Part shown: positions 14,204 through 22,885 of the stretch, in pieces
How the letters are laid out: every line of letters begins with the position of its first letter
Position numbering within the stretch: position 1 is the stretch's first letter
Origin: Microcaldota archaeon
GTDB taxonomy: Archaea > Micrarchaeota > Micrarchaeia > Burarchaeales > Fermentimicrarchaeaceae
Assembly: GCA_013425335.1 (NCBI GenBank)
Contig: JACCLG010000025.1
Span: 1 to 39,608, forward strand
Length of the DNA: 39,608 nt
Direction of reading: 5' to 3'
The notes under the pieces: generated by a model
What the model was told of the DNA's origin: nothing
Database searches by the model: none
What the model saw: the letters and a program-made list of their open reading frames with translations, nothing else
Made by a program: the position numbers and the translations under genes

Positions 14204-16576
14204 CTACCTTTTTACCGAGACTGAGAATTCCCCTTTTGAGACTTCTATTTTTTTAACCCTTCCCGCGGCCTCAAGCTCCTCCTTCACAGGCTCGAGCTGA
14301 TCCGGCTTCTCCACCTTTATCTCCACTGACGAAAGTTCTGTGTTCAGCGAGAGTTTCTGGCTCATCTTGAACTTCCTTATTTCGCTAAGAATTTTGTTGA
14401 GCAGAACAGCGCTTTCCTCACTCTGGTTGTCTATTGCTTTCTCATTCACCTTGGGCCATCCTTCTGTATGTATGCTCTCATCCTTTGAGAAGAGCTGCTG
14501 GTACAGTTCATCCGTGGTATACGGCGCAAACGGCGCCAGAAGCTTCAGCGATGTGAGCAGAACCGTCCTGAGGGTGTACTGGGCTGCCTTCCTGCTCTCT
14601 GCCCCGTACTTGTCGCTCTGGTAGAGCCTGTGCTTCACCTCTTCAAGGTAATAATCGCAGAAGTCGTGCCAGAAGAACTCTGCCAGGGAGGTTATCACGG
14701 AGTAGAAGTCGTAATTCTCAAACGAGCTTGTGCAGCCCTCCACAAGCTTGTTCAGCCTGCTCAATATCCACCTGTCGGTTGTTCTGAGCCTCATCTTTTC
14801 CTTCTCGTCGAACTCCTTCAGGGAAGTTTCTATGAACTTTGACGCGTTCCAAAGCTTGTTCAGGAATGAACGGGCATAGTTCACATCCTTCCAGTAGAAT
14901 ACATTGTCCTTCCCAGTGCTGCCGGAAAGGGCAGCCCACATCCTGAGCGAATCCACGGAGGATTTTGCAATGACGTCCTTTGCCTCCACATAGTTGCCAA
15001 GGGACTTGCTCATTTTTTTCCCATCAGAGCCGCACACCATCCCGTTTATCAAAACATCCGTGAAGCACGGCTTCTCAGTTAGCATGAGGCAGCGGTATAT
15101 TGTGTAGAAAGCCCATGTCCTTATTATGTCAGTGCCCTGCGGCCTCAGTGAGGAAGGATAAAGCATCGTGAACTTCTTCTCATCGTCAGGCCAGCCCGCT
15201 ATGACAAGCGGGGTGATGCTGGAATCAACCCAGCCGTCGCATATGCTGCTCTCCCCTATGAGCCTGCCCTCGCATTTCGGGCAGTTTTCTACTGGAGGCT
15301 TGTCCTTTGTCGGGTCTACGGGCAGATTGGAGTAGCCGGGAGCCACTACGCAGTCGCAGTTCTCGCAATACCAGAACGGGATGGGAATGCCGAAAATCCT
15401 CTGCCTTGAGAAGCACCAGTCCCACTCCAAACCGCTTGTCCAGTCCATGAGAAGCTGAAGCGTGTGGGGCGGCACCCAGCGCATCTCCGAGGCAGTTTTT
15501 ATTACCTCTTCCTCATGCCCTTTGAGCTTCATGAACCACTGCGCGGACTGCAGGAATTCCACAGGCTTCTTGCATCTGTCGTGTATCTTCACCATCTGCT
15601 TGAGCTTCTCCTTCTTGCTGACAAGCTTCAGCGAGCCAAGCTCCTCAAGTATCTTTTCTCTCGCCTGCTCAGACTTCAAGCCGGTGAATCTGCCTGCATT
15701 GAGCAGCCTGCCCCTCGCATCCATTGCCTCAATTACGGGAAGGCTGTGCCTGTATGCCCACACCACATCCTGCTTGTCTCCAAATGTGCACACCATGACT
15801 ATTCCAGTCCCGAAGCTTGGGTCTACCTCCGCATCGGGGAGTATTTTCACCTCCCTGTTGAAAAGAGGCACAACTGCAGTTTTGCCGTGCAGCTTCTTGT
15901 AGCGCTCATCCTCTGGGTTCACGAGCACGGCGACGCATGCATGCAGCAATTCAGGTCGGGTTGTTGCGATGACTAGGGGCTTGCCCTCGCATGAGAAGCT
16001 TACGTAGTTCAGGGTCGTCTCCCTCTCAACCTCGTCTGTCTCCGCCTTTGCAATTGCGCTCTCGCAGCATGTGCACCATAACACAGGATGCTTGGCGCGG
16101 TAGACAAGCCCCTTCTCAAACATCTTCAGTATGGAGTACTGCACCTTCCTGTGGTACTCCTTATCAATTGTGTAGTATTCCTTGCTCCAGTCTATTGAGA
16201 AGCCCATCTCCCTCATCTGGGGCTTCATTGTGCCTATGACCTCCCTGGTCCATTCCAAGCATTTTTCCTTGAACTGCTCCCTGGGAAGCCTGCCGTATTT
16301 CTTCTCAACCTTCACCTCTGTTGGGAAGCCGTGGCAGTCCCATCCCTGCGGGAAGAGCACGTTGTAGCCGCACATCCTCTTGTACCTTGCGGCAAAATCC
16401 ATGTAGCACCAGTTCAACGTATTCCCTATGTGGAACTCCCCTGTAGGGAAGGGGGGAGGAGTGTCGATCACAAACACCTTCCTCTTGCTCTTCTCATCAA
16501 ATTCATGAAGCTTGAGCTCCTCCCATCTCTTCCTGAGCTTTTCCTCAAACTTGTTTGGCGAGTATTCCTCAAGCAT
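14204..16576 (-). CDS. valS: Valyl-tRNA synthetase
   Basis: Class Ia synthetase that charges tRNA-Val and edits misactivated threonine. From the ATG at 16576 it is 790 aa, a little short for the family. It shows PPPFPTGEFHIGNTL (HIGH motif), the ValRS-typical FPQGWDCHGFPTEVKVEK, the CP1 editing domain with VIATTRPELLHACVAVLVNPED, a zinc-ribbon-like CENCDCVVAPG...CPKCEGRL insertion, GTDIIRTWAFY, and the KMSKSLGN loop. The anticodon-binding domain and a short C-terminal region complete it. The reading from 16615 would overlap the MBL gene; the ATG at 16576 follows the MBL stop by 4 nt and is preferred. Confidence 0.95.
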   Translation of the reverse strand: MLEEYSPNKFEEKLRKRWEELKLHEFDEKSKRKVFVIDTPPPFPTGEFHIGNTLNWCYMDFAARYKRMCGYNVLFPQGWDCHGFPTEVKVEKKYGRLPREQFKEKCLEWTREVIGTMKPQMREMGFSIDWSKEYYTIDKEYHRKVQYSILKMFEKGLVYRAKHPVLWCTCCESAIAKAETDEVERETTLNYVSFSCEGKPLVIATTRPELLHACVAVLVNPEDERYKKLHGKTAVVPLFNREVKILPDAEVDPSFGTGIVMVCTFGDKQDVVWAYRHSLPVIEAMDARGRLLNAGRFTGLKSEQAREKILEELGSLKLVSKKEKLKQMVKIHDRCKKPVEFLQSAQWFMKLKGHEEEVIKTASEMRWVPPHTLQLLMDWTSGLEWDWCFSRQRIFGIPIPFWYCENCDCVVAPGYSNLPVDPTKDKPPVENCPKCEGRLIGESSICDGWVDSSITPLVIAGWPDDEKKFTMLYPSSLRPQGTDIIRTWAFYTIYRCLMLTEKPCFTDVLINGMVCGSDGKKMSKSLGNYVEAKDVIAKSSVDSLRMWAALSGSTGKDNVFYWKDVNYARSFLNKLWNASKFIETSLKEFDEKEKMRLRTTDRWILSRLNKLVEGCTSSFENYDFYSVITSLAEFFWHDFCDYYLEEVKHRLYQSDKYGAESRKAAQYTLRTVLLTSLKLLAPFAPYTTDELYQQLFSKDESIHTEGWPKVNEKAIDNQSEESAVLLNKILSEIRKFKMSQKLSLNTELSSVEIKVEKPDQLEPVKEELEAAGRVKKIEVSKGEFSVSVKR

Positions 16577-16580
16577 GCCA

Positions 16581-17369
16581 TCACTCAAAATCAACAAGGC
16601 TTTTTCCTTCCTCAACCCTCACTACCATCCCATCCTTTGCCGCAATTGTCTCCACGCCGCTTTCTTTCTGTATGAGCCTCGCCTCTGCCTCTGGGCCTGC
16701 GCGCAGCATTCCCATGCCGAAATGCTGTATTATCGCTTTCTTTGGCTTTGCTTCTTTTAAAACTCTTATGCTCAGCTCTGAGTCCAGATGACCCGGGTAG
16801 GGTGAGCCCGCAGGCCTCATGTTGTTCATTATGAGGCAGTCGCACCGTGAGAAAACCCTGCCAAGCTCAGGAATGTATTCTGTGTCCCCTGTGTAGCCGA
16901 TGGTTTTTCCTCTTGAAGAGAGCTTGAAGCCCACTCCTGAATCGTCATCATGCTTCGTTGGTGTTGCTTCAATGCTGACTCCTTTTATTGAAAGCTTGTC
17001 TCCTGCCTTGACGACAACTCTCTTCTCAACAAGCTTCTGGTGGTACGCCGAAACGACCCTGTCGAACCTCTCATTCCCCTCAAGGGAAGAGCTGCTGCCT
17101 ATGAGCATTCCCCTCTTGCTTTTACCTCCATTGGTCATTGCCTCTATGATGAGGTTGGCATCGTTTGAGTGGTCTATGTGCGCGTGGGAGATGGCAACCG
17201 CGTCAAGCTTCTGCAGGTTCTGCTTCAGCTCCAAACTGCGTATGAGCGCGCCTGGGCCCGGGTCGAAGTATATGTTGGCATCTCCTTTAACTATGAAGCC
17301 CCCTGTTGCACGGAGCTGCTTTATTATGACGAATCTCGCGCCTCCGGTTCCGCAGAATATTATCTCCAA
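16581..17369 (-). CDS. MBL-fold metallo-hydrolase
   Basis: A 262-aa metallo-beta-lactamase-fold enzyme. The metal-binding signature is SHAHIDHSND (HxHxDH, about 61-66), followed by the further motif residues IEATPTKHDDDSG, the bridging aspartate in TIGYTGDTEYI, and a late histidine in GHLDSE or IIQHFG. The layout (GTGGARF near the N terminus, IYFDPGPGAL) resembles the COG1234/RNase Z-like and related hydrolase branch, but it lacks the clear RNase Z exosite arm, so the substrate is undetermined. The start is TTG at 17369, in frame with no earlier start before the promoter region shared with the divergent homocysteine operon. Next gene valS starts 4 nt after its stop. Confidence 0.85.
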   Translation of the reverse strand: MEIIFCGTGGARFVIIKQLRATGGFIVKGDANIYFDPGPGALIRSLELKQNLQKLDAVAISHAHIDHSNDANLIIEAMTNGGKSKRGMLIGSSSSLEGNERFDRVVSAYHQKLVEKRVVVKAGDKLSIKGVSIEATPTKHDDDSGVGFKLSSRGKTIGYTGDTEYIPELGRVFSRCDCLIMNNMRPAGSPYPGHLDSELSIRVLKEAKPKKAIIQHFGMGMLRAGPEAEARLIQKESGVETIAAKDGMVVRVEEGKSLVDFE

Positions 17370-17420
17370 GCCATCGCCTTTACCATGCTGAAAAAATCAG
17401 CCTATTTTTTGAGGGAGGAA

Positions 17421-17432
17421 GGTTTAATAAAG
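17421..17432 (+). promoter_or_regulatory. TATA box of the homocysteine operon
   Basis: GGTTTAATAAAG lies about 30-40 nt before the ATG at 17462. It serves the three-gene operon that runs to 20079. No repeated operator is visible around it. Confidence 0.5.
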
Positions 17433-17461
17433 CTTATTTGACGAAATATAATTGATGTTCT

Positions 17462-18955
17462 ATGCCTGATGTTCGCACAATTGAGGATATAAACAAGAAG
17501 ATAAAGAGCGGAGATGTCGTGGTGGTCACAGCTCTTGAGATGAAAGACATCGTTGCCGAGAAAGGCCCTGAGAAGGCAGCTAAGGAAGTTGACGTTGTCA
17601 CAACAGGCACATTCGGCATGACAACAAGCTCGGGCGTATTCATAAACTTCGGCCACTCAGACCCGCAGATAAGGATGGGTGGGGGGGAGGTTCTGCTCAA
17701 CGACGTGCCGACATACGCTGGGCTGGGCTCTGTGGATGTTTACATAGGCACATCACAGTCATCCAAGGTTCACAAGCTTGAGTACGGAGGGGGGCACGTT
17801 ATAGAGGACCTTGTGAATGAGAGGCCAGTAGACCTCAAGGCATACGGCAGCGCCACACACTGCCATCCGACAAGGGAGGTAATTACCACAGTTACGTTGC
17901 ATGATTTGAACCAGGCAATAATGGTGAACCCAAGGTCGTTCTACCAGAGGTACAGCGCCGCTACAAACTCCTCTGACAGGATGATTTACACATATTTAGG
18001 TGCGCTGCTCCCCAACTGTGGGAATGTGACATACTCATCGGCAGGCTCCATAAGCCCGCTCTACAATGACCCTGCATACGAGACAATGGGGGTTGGGATG
18101 AGGATATTCCTTGGCGGAGGAAAGGGGTATATTATTGGGGAGGGAACGCAGCACAACCCGAAGATGGCTTCAGGCTCGCTCATGGTGAAGGGCGATTTGA
18201 AGAAGATGAAGCCCAGATATGTCAGAGGTGCTTCAATAACGAACTACGGACCTGCCCTCTTCATAGGGGGAGGGGTGCCCATACCTGTCTTGAATGCTGG
18301 AATTGCAAAGAACTGCGGGATAACCGACAAGGAGATAAAGGCAACAATATATGACTACTACATAGCAACAAGAGTTAAGCCGGTTGTGAAGAGGACGACG
18401 TACCAAGAGCTCAAGTCAGGCAAGGTAATCATAGGCGACAGGGAGGTGAAGTGCTCGGGCCTGTCAAGCATAAACATGGCAATGGAGATTTGCGAAAAGC
18501 TCAAGGAGATGATTGAGAAGGGCGAGTTCTTCCTCACGGCTCCTGTTGAGAGGGTAAGCACGGAAACAGTTATGAAGCCGATGAAGCGGCTTTACACAAA
18601 GGCGTTGGATGTGATGTCGCCCGCAGTAACCTGCAGCCATGAGGACAGTTTGAAGGATGCGGAGAAGCTCATGCTTGACAGGAAAACTGATTATCTGGTT
18701 GCGGTTGACAAGCAGAAGCACCTGCTTGGGGTTCTTACCTCCTGGGATGTGGCCAAATCCCTGGTGACGGGAGGGAACAAGGTGAAGGATGTCATGAAAT
18801 CAAAGGGAATCATAACAAGCAGGAAGGATGAGCCGGTTGAGGTTAGCGCTAAAAAGCTGGAGCAGTACAGGGCGAGGGGGCTGCCGGTTGTGGATGAGGA
18901 CGGAAGGGTACTCGGCGTCGTGAAAATGGAGGATATCAAACGCAAGGTGAAATGA
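17462..18955 (+). CDS. Homocysteine biosynthesis protein (COG1900/DUF39) with C-terminal CBS pair
   Basis: The 497-aa protein consists of a DUF39 domain (about 1-365) and two CBS motifs (about 378-497: DVMSPAVTCSHEDSL..., VKDVMKSKGIITSRKDEP...). In methanogens such as Methanosarcina acetivorans (MA1821), DUF39 proteins together with a NIL-ferredoxin and a UPF0280 protein are implicated in making homocysteine from aspartate semialdehyde; MJ0100, with the same DUF39-CBS layout, binds SAM/MTA in its CBS pair. Family landmarks are present: VVTTGTFG, NFGHSDP, GGGHVIEDL, NPRSFYQRYSAATN, EGTQHNPK. One conserved cysteine is present (C134 in ATHCHPTRE). The site after TTGTFG where I expect the other conserved cysteine reads MTTSSG, with threonine at about 55. 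The stop overlaps the start of the ferredoxin gene. Confidence 0.92.
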   Translation: MPDVRTIEDINKKIKSGDVVVVTALEMKDIVAEKGPEKAAKEVDVVTTGTFGMTTSSGVFINFGHSDPQIRMGGGEVLLNDVPTYAGLGSVDVYIGTSQSSKVHKLEYGGGHVIEDLVNERPVDLKAYGSATHCHPTREVITTVTLHDLNQAIMVNPRSFYQRYSAATNSSDRMIYTYLGALLPNCGNVTYSSAGSISPLYNDPAYETMGVGMRIFLGGGKGYIIGEGTQHNPKMASGSLMVKGDLKKMKPRYVRGASITNYGPALFIGGGVPIPVLNAGIAKNCGITDKEIKATIYDYYIATRVKPVVKRTTYQELKSGKVIIGDREVKCSGLSSINMAMEICEKLKEMIEKGEFFLTAPVERVSTETVMKPMKRLYTKALDVMSPAVTCSHEDSLKDAEKLMLDRKTDYLVAVDKQKHLLGVLTSWDVAKSLVTGGNKVKDVMKSKGIITSRKDEPVEVSAKKLEQYRARGLPVVDEDGRVLGVVKMEDIKRKVK

Positions 18956-19356
18956 TGGGCAAGAGGATTATCGTGGTGTTCCCAAGCAGGGAGTACAGGG
19001 ATTCAATACTGCAGGAGGCTGTCCTAAAAAGCGGGACTATTTTCAACACTCTCAAGGTGGAGACTACTCCGACTCATGTGAAAATCATGGGAGAGATAAA
19101 GGCAAATGAGGAGAAGTCCCAGGAGTTCATCAGGATACTCAAGAGGATGAGCGGAGCTGTGAAGGAGCTCGGCGCCATTATGAAGTTCGACCCAGAAAAA
19201 TGCGTTGCCTGCGGACTGTGTGTATCACTCTGCCCTACAAAGGCGATAATATCCAACAGGGATTTCTCTATCAGATACGACTTTGATGAATGCATACTGT
19301 GCATGAACTGCGTGAACAACTGCCCAGTGAATGCTGTGAGCTACCTGGGTGACTAG
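18952..19356 (+). CDS. NIL-domain 2x[4Fe-4S] ferredoxin, homocysteine pathway
   Basis: A 134-aa protein. Residues about 1-77 resemble a NIL/ACT-like ligand-binding fold (KRIIVVFPSREYRDSILQEAV..., VKIMGEIKANEEKSQEFI). The C-terminal ferredoxin has two full cluster motifs: C84-x2-C87-x2-C90-x3-C94-P and C114-x2-C117-x2-C120-x3-C124-P. This matches the MA1822-type partner of DUF39 proteins, thought to supply electrons for sulfur transfer in homocysteine formation. The ATG at 18952 overlaps the preceding stop (ATGA); a second ATG follows immediately (18955), so the exact start is ambiguous by one residue. The UPF0280 gene follows with no gap. Confidence 0.92.
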   Translation: MMGKRIIVVFPSREYRDSILQEAVLKSGTIFNTLKVETTPTHVKIMGEIKANEEKSQEFIRILKRMSGAVKELGAIMKFDPEKCVACGLCVSLCPTKAIISNRDFSIRYDFDECILCMNCVNNCPVNAVSYLGD

Positions 19357-20079
19357 TTGATTGGGAGGAAGCTGGTTTTTAGGGAGTCAAAGATATTTCT
19401 CAAAATAGAGAGTGAAGGATTCTTTGATATTGCCCATTCATCCCTCCTGAAGAATAGGGCGGAGCTGGAGGAGTACATCGGGCTGCATCCATTCTTCAAG
19501 AGCACGCTGGAGCCGCTGGAAGTTGAGAGGGATGCCCCGTGGGTTGTGAAGCTGATGGCAGAGGCTGCAGAAAAAACCGGGGTAGGGCCAATGGCTGCTG
19601 TTGCCGGCGCTCTTGCGGATTTGATGCTTGAGGACGTTGTTGGGGAAGGATGCAGGTACGCGATAATTGAGAATGGCGGGGACATAGCAATGCAGGTTGA
19701 CAGAGTTGCAAAGGTTGTTGTTTATGCAGGCTCCTCCCCATTTTCAGGAAAGATTGGGTTTGATGTTATGCCTGAGGATACGCCTATGGGAGTGTGCACA
19801 AGCTCAGGGACTGTGGGGCATGCAATATCTTTCGGCAATGCGGATGCAGCAGTCGCATTTGCCGACTCTGCTGCGCTTGCGGATGCGGCTGCAACTGCAT
19901 TGGGTAATGCAGTGAAGGGCGAGGAGGATGTGAAAAGTGCTGCTGAGCTTGCAAAGAAGCTCTCCATAAGGGGCGCGGTTGTGATAAAGGGGGAAAGCAT
20001 TGCGGCGTGGGGGAGAATCCCGAAGATTGTGAAAAGCAGGGGTTTGCCGGAATACTTTTATAAGGAGTTTTTTGAATAA
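19357..20079 (+). CDS. UPF0280 (COG2122, ApbE-like) protein, homocysteine pathway
   Basis: A 240-aa protein of the UPF0280/COG2122 family, structurally related to the flavin transferase ApbE and represented by M. acetivorans MA1715, which is genetically linked to protein-thiol homocysteine synthesis. Recognisable stretches: TGVGPMAAVAGALADLM (about 75-91), AIIENGGDIAM (about 107-117), GVCTSSGTVGHAISFGNADAAV (about 147-168) and a helical ADSAALADAAATALGNAV. The start is a TTG directly after the ferredoxin stop (TAG TTG), so translation is probably coupled. Tight packing with the two preceding genes supports one functional unit. The tRNA-His promoter lies inside its last codons. Confidence 0.92.
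   Translation: MIGRKLVFRESKIFLKIESEGFFDIAHSSLLKNRAELEEYIGLHPFFKSTLEPLEVERDAPWVVKLMAEAAEKTGVGPMAAVAGALADLMLEDVVGEGCRYAIIENGGDIAMQVDRVAKVVVYAGSSPFSGKIGFDVMPEDTPMGVCTSSGTVGHAISFGNADAAVAFADSAALADAAATALGNAVKGEEDVKSAAELAKKLSIRGAVVIKGESIAAWGRIPKIVKSRGLPEYFYKEFFE
20053..20064 (+). promoter_or_regulatory. TATA box of tRNA-His, inside the preceding gene
   Basis: ACTTTTATAAGG lies within the last codons of the UPF0280 gene, centred about 28-30 nt before tRNA-His. Confidence 0.5.
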
Positions 20080-20088
20080 TATATGCAT

Positions 20089-20160
20089 GGCTGCGGTAGT
20101 CTAATGGCATGACGGCGGGCTGTGGACCCGCAGGAGGGGGTCCGATTCTCCCCCGCGGCC
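20089..20160 (+). tRNA. tRNA-His (GTG)
   Basis: The acceptor stem GCTGCGG (20090-20096) pairs with CCGCGGC (20153-20159) with one G-T pair. The anticodon stem GCGGG/CCCGC encloses CTGTGGA (anticodon GTG, His). The T arm GGGGG-TCCGATT-CTCCC has one G-T pair. G at 20089 can serve as the encoded G-1 opposite C73 (20160), the tRNA-His identity pair found in archaeal genes. CCA is not encoded and there is no intron. Confidence 0.95.
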
Positions 20161-20249
20161 CTTATTTCTAATAAAAATTGGATATTTGATAGAAGAGATA
20201 AGAATCAATCGTAAAGGAGCATTGTCTTTTCTAGCATTCTCTGTTGAAA

Positions 20250-22145
20250 CTACTTCAGCCTGATGGCATCAAGGTTCATGGGCGAGCGTGTCTCAAGGCG
20301 CATTATCTTATTTATTGATTTTGCCAGGTCATCGCATTTGCTTTCATCGCCGTGAAGAGTGAATACCCTTTCGGGGCTGGGCCTGAGGTTCCTCACGAAG
20401 TTGAGAAGCTGGTGCCTGTCGCTGTGTCCTGAGAACCCGTCAACTGTTTCAACCCTCATGTTGACTTTCACCGTCTCAATCATTCCTTTTTCCCCAAGCA
20501 CGGGTATCTCCTTCATCCCGTTCTGTATCTTCCTTCCGAGCGACAGGGAGCTCTGGTAACCGACAAATAGGAGCAGGTTGTTCGGGTTGTCCGCCATCAT
20601 CTTGAAATAATCAACAGAAGGCCCTCCGCTCATCATGCCCGAGGGAGCAAGTACAACACATGGGTCTCCCTCAACTATGTCCTTTCTATTGTTCTTCACA
20701 GACTCAAATATCTTGGATTCGAAGGGGCTCTTGTTTGAGAGCACCCTTCTCTGCACATTCTGTCTTAGGTATTCCGGATAAACCGTATGAATTGCAGATG
20801 CTTCCAGAATCATACCGTCTATGTATATGGGGCATTCGAATGAGGAGCCCATGTTCTGTGCATATTCCTCCATGACAAGCATTATCTCTTGGGACCTTCC
20901 CACCGAGAAGACGGGTATGAGCACCTTGCCCTTGTTCTGCACTGTCTGGTGTATGAGCTCGTTCATCCTTCTCTCGGCATCCTGCCTCTGGGGCATGATG
21001 TCATCCCTCCCTCCGTAGGTGCTCTCCATGAAGAGGGTTTCAACCCTGGGGAAGGTGGTGGTTGCCTGGTCAAAAAGCCTTGTGAAGCCGTATTTTATGT
21101 CTCCTGTGAAGATGAGGTTGTGCAACCCGTCCCCTATGTGCAAATGTATCATTGAGCTGCCCAGTATGTGCCCTGCATTGTGGAATGTGAGCTTTATCTC
21201 AGGAGTTATGTCCGTCACTTCATTATATTCGCGGGCGACGCACATATTGAGCATCTTCCTTACATCCTTCTCTGCATAGGGCGGAGTAAGGCCGTTTTTC
21301 TGCAGGACATTGATGTAATCGAACTGCAGCATCACCATGAGATCCCTTGTAGGCGGGGTGCAGTAGATTGGACCGTCATAGCCATATGCAACCAGATAAG
21401 GAAGGAAGCCCGAGTGGTCAAGGTGCGCATGGGTCACTATAACCGCATCGAGCTCATCCAAAGCAAGATTCATTGCATTCAGGTAGGGGTAAGCCCTGCT
21501 CGCCTCGCTTGTCTCGGCATTGACCCCGCAGTCCAGCAGTATCTTGTCGTTTGAAGTCTGCAGAAGCAGGCATGTCCTGCCCACCTCCTTGAACCCTCCG
21601 AGGGCGGTAACCTTGACCCAGTCGCTTTTCTGCGGCACGGCCGATATCTTCTTTCCAAGCCCTGCAAGGAACTTCTTCCTGAAGTCGGATTCCTTGAAAA
21701 GTGAGGAACGTATCCCCTTTATTGTATCGGAAGGCATTGTTGGGGTTCTTAATATCTTCGGAGCCCACCCAGTCTGGAGTATTATCGCCTTGAGGGTGGA
21801 GCCGCCCTTTCCTATGACCAAGCCAGGCTTCAATGAATCTATGATAACCTCGCAGAAGTCAGGAGAGAACTTTATGTCTGTCACGCCCGCCTCCTGGGGA
21901 ATTATCGCCTGAATCTTCTTGAGGGCTTCATCTGGAGGGGAAAGGTGGGATGAATCGCTTCTGACCAGAACCCTCTTCCTAAGGGCGCCTGCTATCTTTT
22001 TTATGAGGTTCGGGTCAGAGTAGAAGGCCTCTAGGTTATCCAGGTAAATCGCTATGTCGGGACCCTCATACTCTGTTTTTGTTATGGAGCACCCGCTGGG
22101 TAATATTGGCTCTAACTTCTTTTGTATATCGTTATTACTGTTCAA
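20250..22145 (-). CDS. fttA: aCPSF1/FttA beta-CASP ribonuclease, transcription termination factor
   Basis: Archaeal CPSF73 homologue, shown in other archaea to cleave RNA and terminate transcription (FttA). The 631-aa protein has the full family layout: N-terminal KH region with GLVIGKGGSTLK (about 108-119), MBL domain with HAHLDH (239-244), NAGHILGSSM and the GDIKYG motif, then the beta-CASP domain with MESTYGGRDD, VFSVGRSQE, APSGMMSGGPS, and GFSGHSDRHQL plus the final TLHGD histidine motif. The start is a TTG at 22145 with AAGGCGG upstream; no in-frame ATG precedes the conserved region. Proteasome beta is upstream on the same strand, 58 nt away. Confidence 0.96.
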   Translation of the reverse strand: MNSNNDIQKKLEPILPSGCSITKTEYEGPDIAIYLDNLEAFYSDPNLIKKIAGALRKRVLVRSDSSHLSPPDEALKKIQAIIPQEAGVTDIKFSPDFCEVIIDSLKPGLVIGKGGSTLKAIILQTGWAPKILRTPTMPSDTIKGIRSSLFKESDFRKKFLAGLGKKISAVPQKSDWVKVTALGGFKEVGRTCLLLQTSNDKILLDCGVNAETSEASRAYPYLNAMNLALDELDAVIVTHAHLDHSGFLPYLVAYGYDGPIYCTPPTRDLMVMLQFDYINVLQKNGLTPPYAEKDVRKMLNMCVAREYNEVTDITPEIKLTFHNAGHILGSSMIHLHIGDGLHNLIFTGDIKYGFTRLFDQATTTFPRVETLFMESTYGGRDDIMPQRQDAERRMNELIHQTVQNKGKVLIPVFSVGRSQEIMLVMEEYAQNMGSSFECPIYIDGMILEASAIHTVYPEYLRQNVQRRVLSNKSPFESKIFESVKNNRKDIVEGDPCVVLAPSGMMSGGPSVDYFKMMADNPNNLLLFVGYQSSLSLGRKIQNGMKEIPVLGEKGMIETVKVNMRVETVDGFSGHSDRHQLLNFVRNLRPSPERVFTLHGDESKCDDLAKSINKIMRLETRSPMNLDAIRLK

Positions 22146-22203
22146 AAAACCGCCTTAATTATGCTTCTTCAAAGACTGGAATAGAAAAATCAAATTTGAC
22201 CAC

Positions 22204-22830
22204 TCATGCTCTTGTTTCTAGAATCTTCTTTATTGAATCCTTATCAAATCTCTTGAATTCCCCTGGGGTTATGGTGACCAAGTCCATACCGTCACCAGTT
22301 CCAGCATCCCTCTTCATGGCAACCGAGAGCGCCTTTAAGGCAACCCTGAGGTTGTCCTTTATGCTCCCATCTTCCTTGTAAGAATCCTCCAGCAGGCCGT
22401 AGGCAACAGGGGAGCCGCTGCCTGTTGAGACAAACTTCTCCTCGGTCACTCCCCCTACCGGGTCAAGATTGAAGATTCTTGACTTGTCATCAACACCGCC
22501 AACAAGAATCTGGACAAGGAACGGGGCGAATTTGTACTGGGAGAGCACGTTCGACAGCAGAGTCGTTGCCGCGCCGACGCTCATTGACTTTGCGTAGTTC
22601 ATCTTGTAGAGCTGCGCCTCGAATTTCATGTACCTCACAAGCGCCTGGGCGTCGCCAACTCCACCTGCAACAGTGAGTCCCAGCGTGTCATCTATCTGGA
22701 ATATCTTGTCAACATCTCTGTTTGCAATAAAATAGCCCATTGTGGCCCTTTTATCTGCAGCAAAGATTACCCCATCGTTGCAGACTAAACCTATTGTTGT
22801 TGTACCTTTTAATGTTTTAGCTTCTTCCAT
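22204..22830 (-). CDS. psmB: Proteasome subunit beta
   Basis: Catalytic subunit of the archaeal 20S proteasome. From the ATG at 22830 the precursor is 208 aa. The propeptide is only MEEAKTLKG; autocleavage at G|TTTIG exposes the catalytic threonine (T10). Other active-site residues are recognisable: the aspartate in FAADKRATMG, the lysine in RDVDKIFQI, and the SGSGSP-type turn (STGSGSPVAYG). DAGTGDGMDLVTIT is the usual C-terminal signature. I prefer the ATG at 22830, because GGTG lies 6 nt upstream, over a GTG three codons earlier. The alpha subunit is not in this window. Confidence 0.96.
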   Translation of the reverse strand: MEEAKTLKGTTTIGLVCNDGVIFAADKRATMGYFIANRDVDKIFQIDDTLGLTVAGGVGDAQALVRYMKFEAQLYKMNYAKSMSVGAATTLLSNVLSQYKFAPFLVQILVGGVDDKSRIFNLDPVGGVTEEKFVSTGSGSPVAYGLLEDSYKEDGSIKDNLRVALKALSVAMKRDAGTGDGMDLVTITPGEFKRFDKDSIKKILETRA

Positions 22831-22885
22831 ACTATACACCTAGTGGTCGCAGAAAAAGCGTGTGATTATTACTGCATACATATTT

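Noticed and set aside
22079-22381. Plus-strand frame between aCPSF1 and proteasome beta
   Set aside because: It spans the two genes in antisense and has no promoter. The 58-nt gap between them holds nothing else I can identify.
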